Assembly (NCBI GenBank): GCA_963082975.1
Contig: OY720346.1
Span: 70,237,267 to 70,301,266 of the forward strand
From: Labia minor
Taxonomy: Eukaryota; Arthropoda; Insecta; Dermaptera; Spongiphoridae
Reading direction: 5' to 3'
DNA: 64,000 nucleotides
Shown here: piece after piece, positions 55,660 through 64,000 of the stretch
Numbering within the stretch: the first letter of the stretch is position 1
How the letters are laid out: the number at the start of each line of letters is the position of its first letter
Program-made: the position numbers and the translations under genes
The notes under the pieces: generated by a model
Told to the model about the DNA's origin: nothing
The model's database searches: none
The model's input: the letters and a program-made list of their open reading frames with translations, nothing else

Positions 55660-56451
55660 AGTATAACTTACTAAAGTTTACCTTCATTAGTTAAGCGACC
55701 ATTAGGTTAAACAAAAACGAGACCATAAATTCAAAATCCGCGTTGTTTGTTAATAAGGTGTATAAAAATGAACTTAAACAAGACATGACTGTGATATACT
55801 GCTAAGAATTTCATTGTGTTGTCTACTGGGATCGTTACTCGTGTTTTTCCCTCTCCCCCTGACCCTCTCATCGAGCTAATAAGTCTTAATAAGAAAGTGG
55901 TATGGTGACTTTTGCATGGGAAGGGCAGCAGTTGAGGTGTTGTTTGAGTAGACCATTTAGCTTGTGCCTTCAGGCCTGATTTCCATTTATTATTCTATTG
56001 ATAATGTTTATCTTCAGACAAACAAATACTATGATGTCTACAAATTGCACCTCGCTTCTCTGGCCTTGGAGTTATTTATTTGACTTTCGTCTGCGTTAAT
56101 TCAAACGCTACAAACAAAATAATATCAAGTGCAAACGAATCAGGATTATCAATTATCAACAATAAAAGGTCGTGAAAGAGAGAAGAGGGTGTGTGTGTGT
56201 GTCTATGTTATGTGGTGTGGAGGAGGAGAGGAAGGAAGAGAAGAGTAAAACGTGTAAGGTAGTATCCACATTTGTTTTTTATTTTTCAATTCCTTTTCAT
56301 TTCTTTCATTATCACTTAATTGACGAATTATCCCTCCATCGATAATCCCGCAATTGAGAGAGAGAGAATTATCCAACCGATGTGATAAATTAATAAATTG
56401 TAGGAGAGTGAAAAGGATTAAATATCTCATTGGTTTCTGTCTCTATAGGCT
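55660..56451. promoter_or_regulatory. Unique GC-richer island, candidate regulatory element
   Basis: 55780-56170 has balanced composition and no repeats. It includes TTGCATGGGAAGGGCAGCAG, CTTGTGCCTTCAGGCCTGAT, GATAATGTTTATCTTCAGAC and TCGTCTGCGTTAATTCAAAC. A (GT)n tract and purine-rich stretch follow (56190-56240). No coding frame was seen. Enhancer-like by appearance only. Confidence 0.35.
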
Positions 56452-56826
56452 AAGGGGTCGGAAATCTACGGCCCGCGGGCCAAATCCGGCCCTCTATCTA
56501 TATTTATCCGGCCCGCGGATAAATATTGTCATTTTACATTTAATCTCTTAGCAATATGTTTATTAATAAATAAAACTGTGAAATTTATAATTACCATTGA
56601 ACGAGTATAGATGCAATATATATATATATATCATACACATACATGTTGTTATTAATACATATTTTGTAATTGCAAATATTTTGCGAATAAAAAAATGATA
56701 GTTTAATACAATTTTTATTAGATTCTTCGTTAGTAAAATATATATTCTAACATGTGTGGGCCCCAGATTTTTTTTAAAATTTTTATACTTGACCCTTTCC
56801 TAAAAAAGATAGCCGACTCTTGATAT
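56452..56826. mobile_element. hAT MITE (CGGCCCGCGG-type), diverged
   Basis: The left part is AAGGGGTCGGAAATCTACGG with CGGCCCGCGGGCC. The right part ends GATAGCCGACTCTTG. The layout equals the element at 50473-50882, but the target duplication has decayed. Confidence 0.55.
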
Positions 56827-57172
56827 AAGCAATCATATGAAATTTGAAATTTAATTCTCACTTAAAATATATTGTCTTTTTAATAACCATTTAAACAAAC
56901 AACCAAAAAAATTATATATTTTAAATTTATAATCAATCAATTCATCATTAATATTTTCTATTTAAATTAATAAGTAATAAACACAATTATTCCCTCTCCA
57001 ATATGCCAAATGAATAATACAAGTATTAGACTGTTCTAACTCTTTAGTAGTGCTTATTATAATATTCTAAATAAATATACAATATAAATATAAATAATGT
57101 TATATTATATTTTATAAATGTTTTCATATTAGAATCTAGATTCATCTTTCTTCTATGGCCATTAATGGTATT
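56827..57172. other. AT-rich spacer
   Basis: Nothing was recognised. Confidence 0.4.
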
Positions 57173-57293
57173 GCTATCTCGCCAGAGATAGTATTGCAAT
57201 GACGAAAATTTTTGATGTCGAGATTTTGATGTTTTTATACGTTTTGAAGGTTCCTGAATCATTTTCACTAAGGTTGAGAAAAATGTCTGTCTG

Positions 57294-57327
<34 letters not shown>

Positions 57328-58443
57328 TAGACAAGATTATGCAAAAACGGTTTGAGCTAGAATAATGAAATTTGGTATGCGGGAATTATTCAAAATTCGT
57401 AGTTTTGTATCAACTTTTAGAAAATGTAGCTCATTCGGAAGAAGATCATGTTATGAAAACTTATATACGAGGTAGGGTCAAAAAGTTCGCGGAATTGGTT
57501 ATTAAAAATATTTATAACATTCTTACATTATTTCCCTTCAAAATACTCTCCTCCTGCATCTACACATTTATTCCACCGTTCATATAATTGTTGGAAACAC
57601 TTGAAAGCCGTTTTTTGAAAGTTCCTTCAGCCGCTCCGTCGCATTTTCAATCACCTCTGACGAGTGCGACCGTCGCGAAAACGCTTATGCCACTCGTAAA
57701 CTGCTGTTTTCTTCATCGCAGAATTTCCGTATGCTTTTTTTAGCATCTCAAGAGTGATTTCTCCAGCAACACACAGAATTTAATATTGCCACGCTGCTCT
57801 AATGACGACATTGCACAATCCGACGAAAGAAAGAAACTACGATCTACAATATTAAACACCGAACGCACGGAACCAACTACAACTGCCTGCTAACCTCAAA
57901 AGCACATTCACTACCAGTTATGCCAACCTCACAAACAAAAATTTCCCTTTCAGCTAAGAAATACTTGACTATAAGCGTCCATTCCGCGAACTTTTTGACC
58001 CTAGTAGTATTATGTCCCTTATAGCAATTAATGTTTACAAAGATATAAATACTTTAATTATATATCTTTATATTATTTTTTATTTATTACACTATACTTT
58101 TGGATTTTCTTTTTTTCATAATTTCTGTTCGAATCTTATATTGTTGGATTGGATTTTCCAGATTGGTTTTTTTTCATGAATCATGATGTGTTTTTAAGTT
58201 ATTTAGACGAAAGAGGTCTTAAGGCATTTTTATTTCATAGTTTACTAATAAGATATCATTTTCTTAGTTTAATCACACGCCAGCACGTGACGTGGTGTCT
58301 TCAACAAAGATCAAACACGCGCTGGTTTAATAAATATTGTTTATTAACTTTAATTTATAATTAATTAAATTTAAATTAAATATAATATATATATTAATTA
58401 ATCCAATTTAAATTTGCGAGATAGTCGAGTAGAGACACTCCAG
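57173..58443 (+). mobile_element. HINE-1 repeat interrupted by a mariner
   Basis: The 5' part 57173-57460 (CTATCTCGCCAGAGATAGTA, a CT/GT microsatellite at 57291-57327, AACGGTTTGAGCTAGAATAA) is followed by the mariner at 57468-58007. The 3' part 58268-58443 (CACGCCAGCACGTGACGTGG, GCGAGATAGTCGAGTAGAGA) completes the element. Bases 58010-58267 between are AT-rich filler, so a second event probably occurred. Confidence 0.6.
57468..58007 (-). mobile_element. mariner element, internally deleted
   Basis: A 540-bp element with TA flanks and ends sharing AGGGTCAAAAAGTTCGCGGA inverted. The N-terminal part on the minus strand reads ...KKAYGNSAMKKTAVYEWHKR (helix-turn-helix region). It joins directly to the C-terminal VIENATERLKELSKNGFQVC / ERWNKCVDAGGEYFEG. 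The whole catalytic region is deleted. Confidence 0.85.
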
Positions 58444-58927
58444 ATATTTTTTCTTCAGATCCATTAAAATAAGATTTGTTTTTTTTTTTCTTAATTTTTT
58501 TTTCTAATTTTTAAATATATCACTCTAATTAAATAACAACATAGTTTAAGTAAATAATTAATAATAGATACTTCAATAAAAATAAACTCGTATATCCAAA
58601 TAAACTAAGTATAGATATATAAATATTATATCGAATTTAAATAGCATTTATAATCCTTAAAATAAATAATATTAATAACAAAATCTAAAAATATTATCCA
58701 AATAGTTATATAAAAAAATTTACATTTTATTAAGTTTTTATTATAAAGATAATTTAAATTGAAATGAAATATCCTCTAGTTTAATATAATAAAAAAATGC
58801 TATGAACATCTATATATATAAACATTTAAAATTAATCATAAATTTATTTTCATTTATTCATTCTTACATAAAAGAGACGAAATGAAGGTTGCATAACTTT
58901 CAGAGGGCATATTTAGAAAATTAAATT
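58444..58927. other. AT-rich flank of the LTR element
   Basis: Nothing was recognised. It ends with AATT, the presumed 4-bp target duplication of the LTR retrotransposon (58924-58927). Confidence 0.5.
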
Positions 58928-59830
58928 TGTAACGGACAAAGTATTTATATTCTTAGTTATTTTTTTTTATTATACATTTTATTTTGGTTGTCTATTTTTT
59001 AGTTAATTTTGTTTTTCTATTCCCTTTTTTTTTATTAACAAAGTTATTTAGTCGCATTATTCTTAAAATGTAATATATATATAGAGATATATTTCGACAT
59101 AAGGGGAGGATCCATCCCTCCAAGTTTTAATATTTTTTAACAGTTGAGAATGTACAGTGGAACTAGTGATATCATCCTGATATGACCTGGTATTTATCAC
59201 GTCCCGTGATATAATTATTTTGTATATAATCATTTTTATTATCACACCCTGTGATACAGTTGAACGAGTGATATCATCCTGATATGACCTGTATTTATCA
59301 CGTCCCGTGATATAATTATTTTGTATATAATCATTTTTATCACACCCTGTGATACAGTCGAACAAGTGATATCATCCTGATATAACCTATACTTATCACG
59401 TCCCGTGATATAATTATTTGTGTATAATCCTTATCATCACCCCCTGTGATAATTATTTCTGCTAATTCCAGTGACAATAGTGAATTATATTTTCTTATTT
59501 TTTTCTATTTAAAATTTGTATATTTAATTTGTTAATTTTTTTATCTATTTAATTAAAGTAAATTAATGTGAATATTATTATTGTGTTTTCCCTTTTCCCT
59601 TAATTTTTCAACACTCTTTTATACTTTGGGATATCCAAAGTTGGCGCCCATCATTAACTTAACATAATTAACAATTCACGGTCATCGTGGGTCATTACAA
59701 GTGCCTCATACTTAGATCCCCTTATAAATTGGCACCCAACGTAAGAGGATCGTCTACAAAGTGACCCCAACTTGAAACGGTCCTCCTTACAAAGTGGCAG
59801 CCCAACGTTTGGCTCGATTAGTTCCTTACA
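58928..59830 (+). repeat. 5' LTR
   Basis: 903 bp. Every line compared by eye is identical to the 3' LTR at an offset of 3602 bases. Contains a palindrome-rich triplicated array (59166-59440) and, near its end, a series of primer-site-like units (59637-59818). The promoter and poly(A) signal should lie here; TATATATATAGAGATATA at 59072 is TATA-like but not specific. Confidence 0.93.
59166..59440 (+). repeat. Triplicated array of stem-loop units in the LTR
   Basis: Three units of about 100 bp, each containing GTGATATCATCCTGATAT and the imperfect palindrome TATCACGTCCCGTGATA. The first two also carry TATCACACCCTGTGATA. Every unit can fold into two or three short hairpins. The same array is in the 3' LTR at 62768-63042. 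Confidence 0.9.
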
Positions 59831-59862
59831 AAGTGGCAGCCCAACCTGAGGCCCGATTAGTA
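59637..59862 (+). repeat. Ladder of primer-binding-site-like units at the LTR/leader border
   Basis: Successive units begin CCAAAGTTGGCGCCCATC (59635), TTATAAATTGGCACCCAACG (59722), CTACAAAGTGACCCCAACTT (59754), TTACAAAGTGGCAGCCCAAC (59787) and TTACAAAGTGGCAGCCCAAC (59826). Only the last lies just outside the LTR; the others are inside it and recur in the 3' LTR. Confidence 0.85.
59834..59852 (+). promoter_or_regulatory. Primer-binding site
   Basis: TGGCAGCCCAACCTGAGGC starts three bases after the 5' LTR. The core resembles TGGCGCCCAACGT, the complement of the 3' end of tRNA-Lys(CUU) as I recall it, with one inserted A and changes after CCCAAC. The match is imperfect, so tRNA-Lys priming is likely but not proven. 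Confidence 0.6.
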
Positions 59863-60589
59863 CACCACGGCTCCTGAGAAAAGTACATTATTCATCTTTG
59901 GTGAGCAGTATCATCACTTTTTCATCTCAACGGACTTATAGTACAATTTAATATTTAATTAATAAAATAAAAATTTAAAACTTTTACTTTTATACTTTAA
60001 ATTTAAATAAATCATATCTCCTTGTCTATTATAATAATATATTTAACACTTGTTAATTTTTTTTTTATTTTTAATTTTCACATTTATCTAACAAATAGAA
60101 TATTTATCTATTTAATTCTAATTCAATAAAAATAGTTTGAATATATTAATATTATTATTAATTATAATCAATTAATTTATATGTTTATATGTTTATATAA
60201 TATTATTATATAATTTTCACATTTATCTAACAAATAGAATATTTATCTATTTAATTCTAATTCAATAAAAATAGTTTGAATATATTAATATTATTATTAA
60301 TTATAATCAATTAATTTATATGTTTAATTTGTAATTTTTTTTTAATTTTTAAATTTTATTCAACTACATTATATTTAAATTAATGAATTAATAAAATTGA
60401 TAAAATATCACTATATTTTCAAATATTTAAATACTTTTACATATTTAAATTATATTTCAATTATCTTATTTTATAATTAAACATTGTATAATTCAATTGT
60501 ACGCGACTAAATAACTTTTAATTTTGATTAATTAATTAATTTTTTTTATTTCTCTTTGGTTAACATTAAATTTAATTATCCTATTAAAA
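59853..60589 (+). other. AT-rich leader of the LTR element with a direct repeat
   Basis: Non-coding. A block of about 120 bp starting TTTTCACATTTATCTAACAA at 60075 is repeated at 60212, a local duplication. Unlike the coding part it is almost pure A/T. Confidence 0.8.
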
Positions 60590-62485
60590 ATGTCATTTTT
60601 CGGCAAAGGGAAAAAGGAGGATCTTATCCTTTTAGCACAGGAATTAGGAATAGTTATGAATTTAGATTCTCGTAGGATCGATATAAAAAATGATATCACA
60701 TCATTGCCTGATTATGATGAAGACCTTACACGGGAATTACTTATGACCATCATAGAGGATAGGAAGGAAAAAGAAGAAAAAGAAAAAGAAGAAAGAGAGA
60801 GAGACCGAGAAGAAAGAGAAAAGGAGAAGGAAAGACAATTTGAACTAGAGAAACTCCGAATTCAAACCGTAGTGAACCAGGTAGAATCACCAACCCCACT
60901 TCAACCGAAAGTAGATATATTGAAATTCTTACCTCTATTTAAAATTAACGATGACGATATTAATACGTATCTGCGTCTTTTCGAAAGACAAATGAATTTT
61001 CTTGGCATATCTGAGGATGCATGGGTCACTTATCTTATTTCGGTCTTACCCACAGATATTACTACTCTAATAATTAGAGAACCAAATGAAGTCGCCCAAG
61101 ACTATCAACATATTAAGAAGCTCCTACTTCACCGATTTAAATTAACTACGGATAAAATAAGAAAACTTTTCTCCACCTCCAAGAAGACATCGGAAAACAC
61201 TTGGAAAGATTTTTACTTCAATCTACGCGGTTATCTAGAAGCCTGGCTATCCGATCTAAAAATTGAAAATTTTGATCAACTTAAAAATTTGATCCTAGCT
61301 GATCAAATGAAGAGAAAGTGTTCATCCGAATGCAAAGATCACTTCCTCGACACTTGGGAAACATTGGTAGATCCCCTCGATCTCGCAGAAAAATTCGACT
61401 CCTATGATAACTTAAGGGCCCCATTTTCAAAAACAATCCCTTCAAATAAATCTATCGAACCCCCTAAATCGAAATATTATGATCGGAAACCCTTTAGAAA
61501 CTCACAACCTCGTGAAAAACAAAAAGAAGAGAATGACTCTTCAATAATTCGTTGCTACGGCTGCGGAACTCCAGGAGTCACCAAACCTAGGTGTCCAACT
61601 TGCAATCCGAATCAGGAAATTACCAACGCACACGCCTTGCAGTGTGACGTCACTACAAATGGAGATACTAAACTCGCTCTAATAGAAGCCTCCATCTATG
61701 AAGCTTCTGGTTCTATTTGCGTTGACAGCGGGGCCACTCGCTCAATTGGCGGTCAGCGTCTTCTCAGCTATTTAAGACAACGAGGAGAACATTTTAAAGT
61801 AGAAAAACTTTCCTTAACTCTAGCTGACGGGAAAAAGCGTATACATTCCGTGTTATTAGCTACAGTTCCTGTAAAAATCAAAAATAAAATAATACATATA
61901 GAAATGATATTCCTACCCAATGTTAGTGGAAATAGATCACTATTAGGTCTTGACTTCCTCAGAAAAGCAGGTTTAGTATTAGATATGCGAAACAATCGCT
62001 GGTATTTTCATAATTATCCTAAGAGAAAATACAAATTTATTCGAGAAAATCTCTGCACCACTGAAGAAAATAATACTGTTGTTGAAAACACTATTCAGCT
62101 ATCTGCGGAACAGAACATAAAACTTGCCCATTTATTAAAAGAACATGAAACTGTCTTTCAACCAGGGGGAGAGCCAACTGCTTTCGCTGAACATCATATA
62201 AACACAGGCGGTTGCTTGAATGGACTGCAAAGGGCCGTCGATCCCATGGACGGTACCAATATCAGCAAAGAAGATCCTGCTGTCCGATATAGACAGCTGG
62301 TGGGGTCTCCGAGAGCCCATCGGGGCCCACCAGGAGTTATGGAGCCACCACAAACTCAAAAACATTTATTTACTCAAGGACTTGTTCCCCCTCATACATC
62401 AGCATTGCGTCTAAGCCACGACACGCGTTCTACTCCAGTAGTTCCTCTACGTAAGCGAGGAAGGCCAAAAATTGTCCGTTCCTAG
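60590..62485 (+). CDS. Gag-protease polyprotein of the LTR element, truncated before reverse transcriptase
   Basis: A 631-aa frame. Residues 1-50 contain KKEDLILLAQELGI; 57-90 are a Glu/Lys/Arg-rich coiled coil. 105-275 look like the capsid region of gypsy-type Gag (FLPLFKINDDDINTYLRLFE, later WKDFYFNLRGYLEAWL). A zinc-binding knuckle Cys-x2-Cys-x9-Cys-x2-Cys lies at 322-338. The retropepsin active site is DSGAT at 379-383, followed by LLGLDFL at 451-457. The frame then enters the reverse transcriptase lead-in (VFQPGGEPTAFAEHHINTG, 522-540) but switches at about residue 541 to unrelated sequence ending LRKRGRPKIVRS, like the tail after an integrase. The internal deletion removed the polymerase and integrase core yet kept the frame open. 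The ATG at 60590 follows a long untranslated leader. Confidence 0.9.
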   Translation: MSFFGKGKKEDLILLAQELGIVMNLDSRRIDIKNDITSLPDYDEDLTRELLMTIIEDRKEKEEKEKEERERDREEREKEKERQFELEKLRIQTVVNQVESPTPLQPKVDILKFLPLFKINDDDINTYLRLFERQMNFLGISEDAWVTYLISVLPTDITTLIIREPNEVAQDYQHIKKLLLHRFKLTTDKIRKLFSTSKKTSENTWKDFYFNLRGYLEAWLSDLKIENFDQLKNLILADQMKRKCSSECKDHFLDTWETLVDPLDLAEKFDSYDNLRAPFSKTIPSNKSIEPPKSKYYDRKPFRNSQPREKQKEENDSSIIRCYGCGTPGVTKPRCPTCNPNQEITNAHALQCDVTTNGDTKLALIEASIYEASGSICVDSGATRSIGGQRLLSYLRQRGEHFKVEKLSLTLADGKKRIHSVLLATVPVKIKNKIIHIEMIFLPNVSGNRSLLGLDFLRKAGLVLDMRNNRWYFHNYPKRKYKFIRENLCTTEENNTVVENTIQLSAEQNIKLAHLLKEHETVFQPGGEPTAFAEHHINTGGCLNGLQRAVDPMDGTNISKEDPAVRYRQLVGSPRAHRGPPGVMEPPQTQKHLFTQGLVPPHTSALRLSHDTRSTPVVPLRKRGRPKIVRS

Positions 62486-62515
62486 GGCTGATCCCTCAAA
62501 CAAAAGACCTCGGAA

Positions 62516-62529
62516 TCAGAGGGGGAGGA
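62516..62529 (+). promoter_or_regulatory. Polypurine tract
   Basis: AGAGGGGGAGGA lies directly before the TG of the 3' LTR, where plus-strand DNA synthesis is primed in LTR elements. Confidence 0.88.
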
Positions 62530-63432
62530 TGTAACGGACAAAGTATTTATATTCTTAGTTATTTTTTTTTATTATACATTTTATTTTGGTTGTCTATTTT
62601 TTAGTTAATTTTGTTTTTCTATTCCCTTTTTTTTTATTAACAAAGTTATTTAGTCGCATTATTCTTAAAATGTAATATATATATAGAGATATATTTCGAC
62701 ATAAGGGGAGGATCCATCCCTCCAAGTTTTAATATTTTTTAACAGTTGAGAATGTACAGTGGAACTAGTGATATCATCCTGATATGACCTGGTATTTATC
62801 ACGTCCCGTGATATAATTATTTTGTATATAATCATTTTTATTATCACACCCTGTGATACAGTTGAACGAGTGATATCATCCTGATATGACCTGTATTTAT
62901 CACGTCCCGTGATATAATTATTTTGTATATAATCATTTTTATCACACCCTGTGATACAGTCGAACAAGTGATATCATCCTGATATAACCTATACTTATCA
63001 CGTCCCGTGATATAATTATTTGTGTATAATCCTTATCATCACCCCCTGTGATAATTATTTCTGCTAATTCCAGTGACAATAGTGAATTATATTTTCTTAT
63101 TTTTTTCTATTTAAAATTTGTATATTTAATTTGTTAATTTTTTTATCTATTTAATTAAAGTAAATTAATGTGAATATTATTATTGTGTTTTCCCTTTTCC
63201 CTTAATTTTTCAACACTCTTTTATACTTTGGGATATCCAAAGTTGGCGCCCATCATTAACTTAACATAATTAACAATTCACGGTCATCGTGGGTCATTAC
63301 AAGTGCCTCATACTTAGATCCCCTTATAAATTGGCACCCAACGTAAGAGGATCGTCTACAAAGTGACCCCAACTTGAAACGGTCCTCCTTACAAAGTGGC
63401 AGCCCAACGTTTGGCTCGATTAGTTCCTTACA
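62530..63432 (+). repeat. 3' LTR
   Basis: 903 bp, matching the 5' LTR throughout by eye, including the palindromic array (62768-63042) and the primer-site-like ladder (63239-63420). It ends CCTTACA and is followed by AATT. Confidence 0.93.
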
Positions 63433-63559
63433 AATTTATTTCTATTTTAAACCCTTAGAATTTTGTGAAATCTTTAATCTTAAGAAATCGAAATGTTGTT
63501 TTAAATATCTATTTTCTATTTTTTTTTAATAAATTTGTTACATATATTTCTAATTTTAG
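63433..63559. other. Right flank of the LTR element
   Basis: AT-rich, nothing recognised. Confidence 0.4.
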
Positions 63560-63845
63560 TATTCTTCTTCTTAAGGTGCCGTCTCCGTTTCGGAGTTTGG
63601 CTATCATCATGACTAGGATAGCCTTAGAAGCCGCCCAGCCATGATAATTTTTCTTGGGAATGTTAATGCGGTGGTTTCCCGTTGCCTTCCGCATGTATAG
63701 AACCAGGAACTGACAGTTCCTGGAGCCGGAGGCAGCTGATGTTAAATTGAATTTTATTAGAAAAATTTGTTCTTAGTTGGAATCGAACGCCGACTTCTTG
63801 TGTAGAAAATTGTTATGCTACACGCTCGGCTAGCTGCCTCCTTTT
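63560..63845 (-). repeat. tRNA-derived SINE (family B)
   Basis: On the minus strand the head GGAGGCAGCTAGCCGAGCGT leads to GTCGGCGTTCGATTCCAAC, a near-perfect A box (TAGCCGAGCGT) and B box (GTTCGATTCC). The body includes CATGCGGAAGGCAACGGGAA and ACCACCGCATTAACATTCCC, a core found in many animal SINEs. The tail is an AAG-rich repeat at 63568-63576. Length is about 285 bp. It is not a functional tRNA because the 3' acceptor strand is missing. Confidence 0.75.
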
Positions 63846-63879
63846 AGTATTCTATGCTAACTTAAAGGTTACGCTCGCG

Positions 63880-64000
63880 AGAAACGCCTGTTATCATGCA
63901 ATAAAGGGGCTTATTATCAAAGAGGATAAAAATTAAAATATATAAAACAATTATTTTGCCGGTTTTATTATATGGGTGTGAGGCATGGTCTATGACCTTA
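63880..64000 (+). mobile_element. LINE reverse transcriptase fragment, runs off the window
   Basis: AACGCCTGTTATCATGCAAT, then ATAAAACAATTATTTTGCCG and TATGGGTGTGAGGCATGGTC match the ILPVLLYGCEAWSM region of the LINE copies at 20455 and 29953. It begins abruptly after TTACGCTCGCG and continues past the window end. Confidence 0.7.

Larger units (their letters stand above)
58928..63432 (+). mobile_element. Complete non-autonomous LTR retrotransposon (gag-protease only)
   Basis: A 4505-bp unit bounded by 903-bp direct LTRs with TG..CA ends (TGTAACGG...TTACA) and a 4-bp AATT duplication (58924-58927, 63433-63436). The order is LTR, primer-binding site, long AT-rich leader, one open gag-protease frame, polypurine tract, LTR. 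Protein motifs point to a Ty3/gypsy-type parent. Reverse transcriptase, RNase H and the integrase core are absent, so movement would need enzymes from elsewhere. No envelope gene is present. Confidence 0.92.

Noticed and set aside
59063-59365. 100-codon minus-strand frame in the LTRs (also 62665-62967)
   Set aside because: It is the translation of the palindromic LTR array and is repeated because the LTR is repeated. No gene.
63775-63845. Possible tRNA-Ser/Leu-like gene
   Set aside because: A and B boxes are good, but there is no matching 3' acceptor strand and the sequence continues into a SINE body and tail.

Overview
The window reads as non-coding, transposon-rich nuclear DNA of an animal, most likely an arthropod. 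It is strongly AT-rich by eye, with short GT-AG introns (71 and 83 bp), a metazoan-type thaumatin-like gene, tRNA-derived SINEs, and hAT, mariner, piggyBac, LINE and gypsy-type elements. There are no operons, CRISPR arrays, rRNA genes or functional tRNA genes. Species cannot be fixed from the sequence.

Region by region: (1) 1-17 kb. An intact 619-aa hAT transposase (538-2397) lies in an element whose 3' end cuts the first exon of a thaumatin-like gene copy (2794-2922). A second thaumatin-like gene (9583-10633, minus strand, four exon blocks) has a clean C-terminal three quarters but a damaged exon 1/intron 1 junction. The sequence 5' of these genes occurs three times (3869-4615; 10675-11365 with 12155-12260; 15010-15150 with 16125-16390), so this was a local tandem duplication later filled with mariner, SINE, hAT and Helentron-like insertions. 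(2) 17-25 kb. Internally deleted mariners, a LINE fragment, HINE-like repeats, and one convincing 3'-terminal coding exon of an unidentified host gene (22116-22253, plus strand). (3) 25-58 kb. A gene-poor AT desert with several GC-richer, apparently unique islands (26.7, 28.5, 32.3, 33.9, 41, 52.5 and 56 kb). I suspect these are cis-regulatory or conserved non-coding elements. MITEs with perfect target-site duplications, a nearly full-length dead mariner (48414-49599) and long inverted repeats lie among them. (4) 58.9-63.4 kb. A complete non-autonomous LTR retrotransposon of 4505 bp. Its 903-bp LTRs look identical, and it has one open gag-protease frame but no reverse transcriptase or integrase core. 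(5) 63.5-64 kb. A tRNA-derived SINE and the start of another LINE fragment.

How the parts relate: most of the sequence is explained by a few families. These are the hAT family with short derivatives, three HINE-like families (called HINE-1, -2 and -3 here), a tRNA-derived SINE with four same-orientation copies, a LINE family ending in GATA repeats, at least five mariner lineages, and a long-TIR foldback family. Nested insertions give a relative time order. The most unusual observations are a ladder of primer-binding-site-like units inside the LTR end, the duplicated thaumatin-like locus broken by a hAT insertion, and a palindrome built around a mariner terminus. All family names rest on motif recognition by eye. 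No searches or alignments were run.
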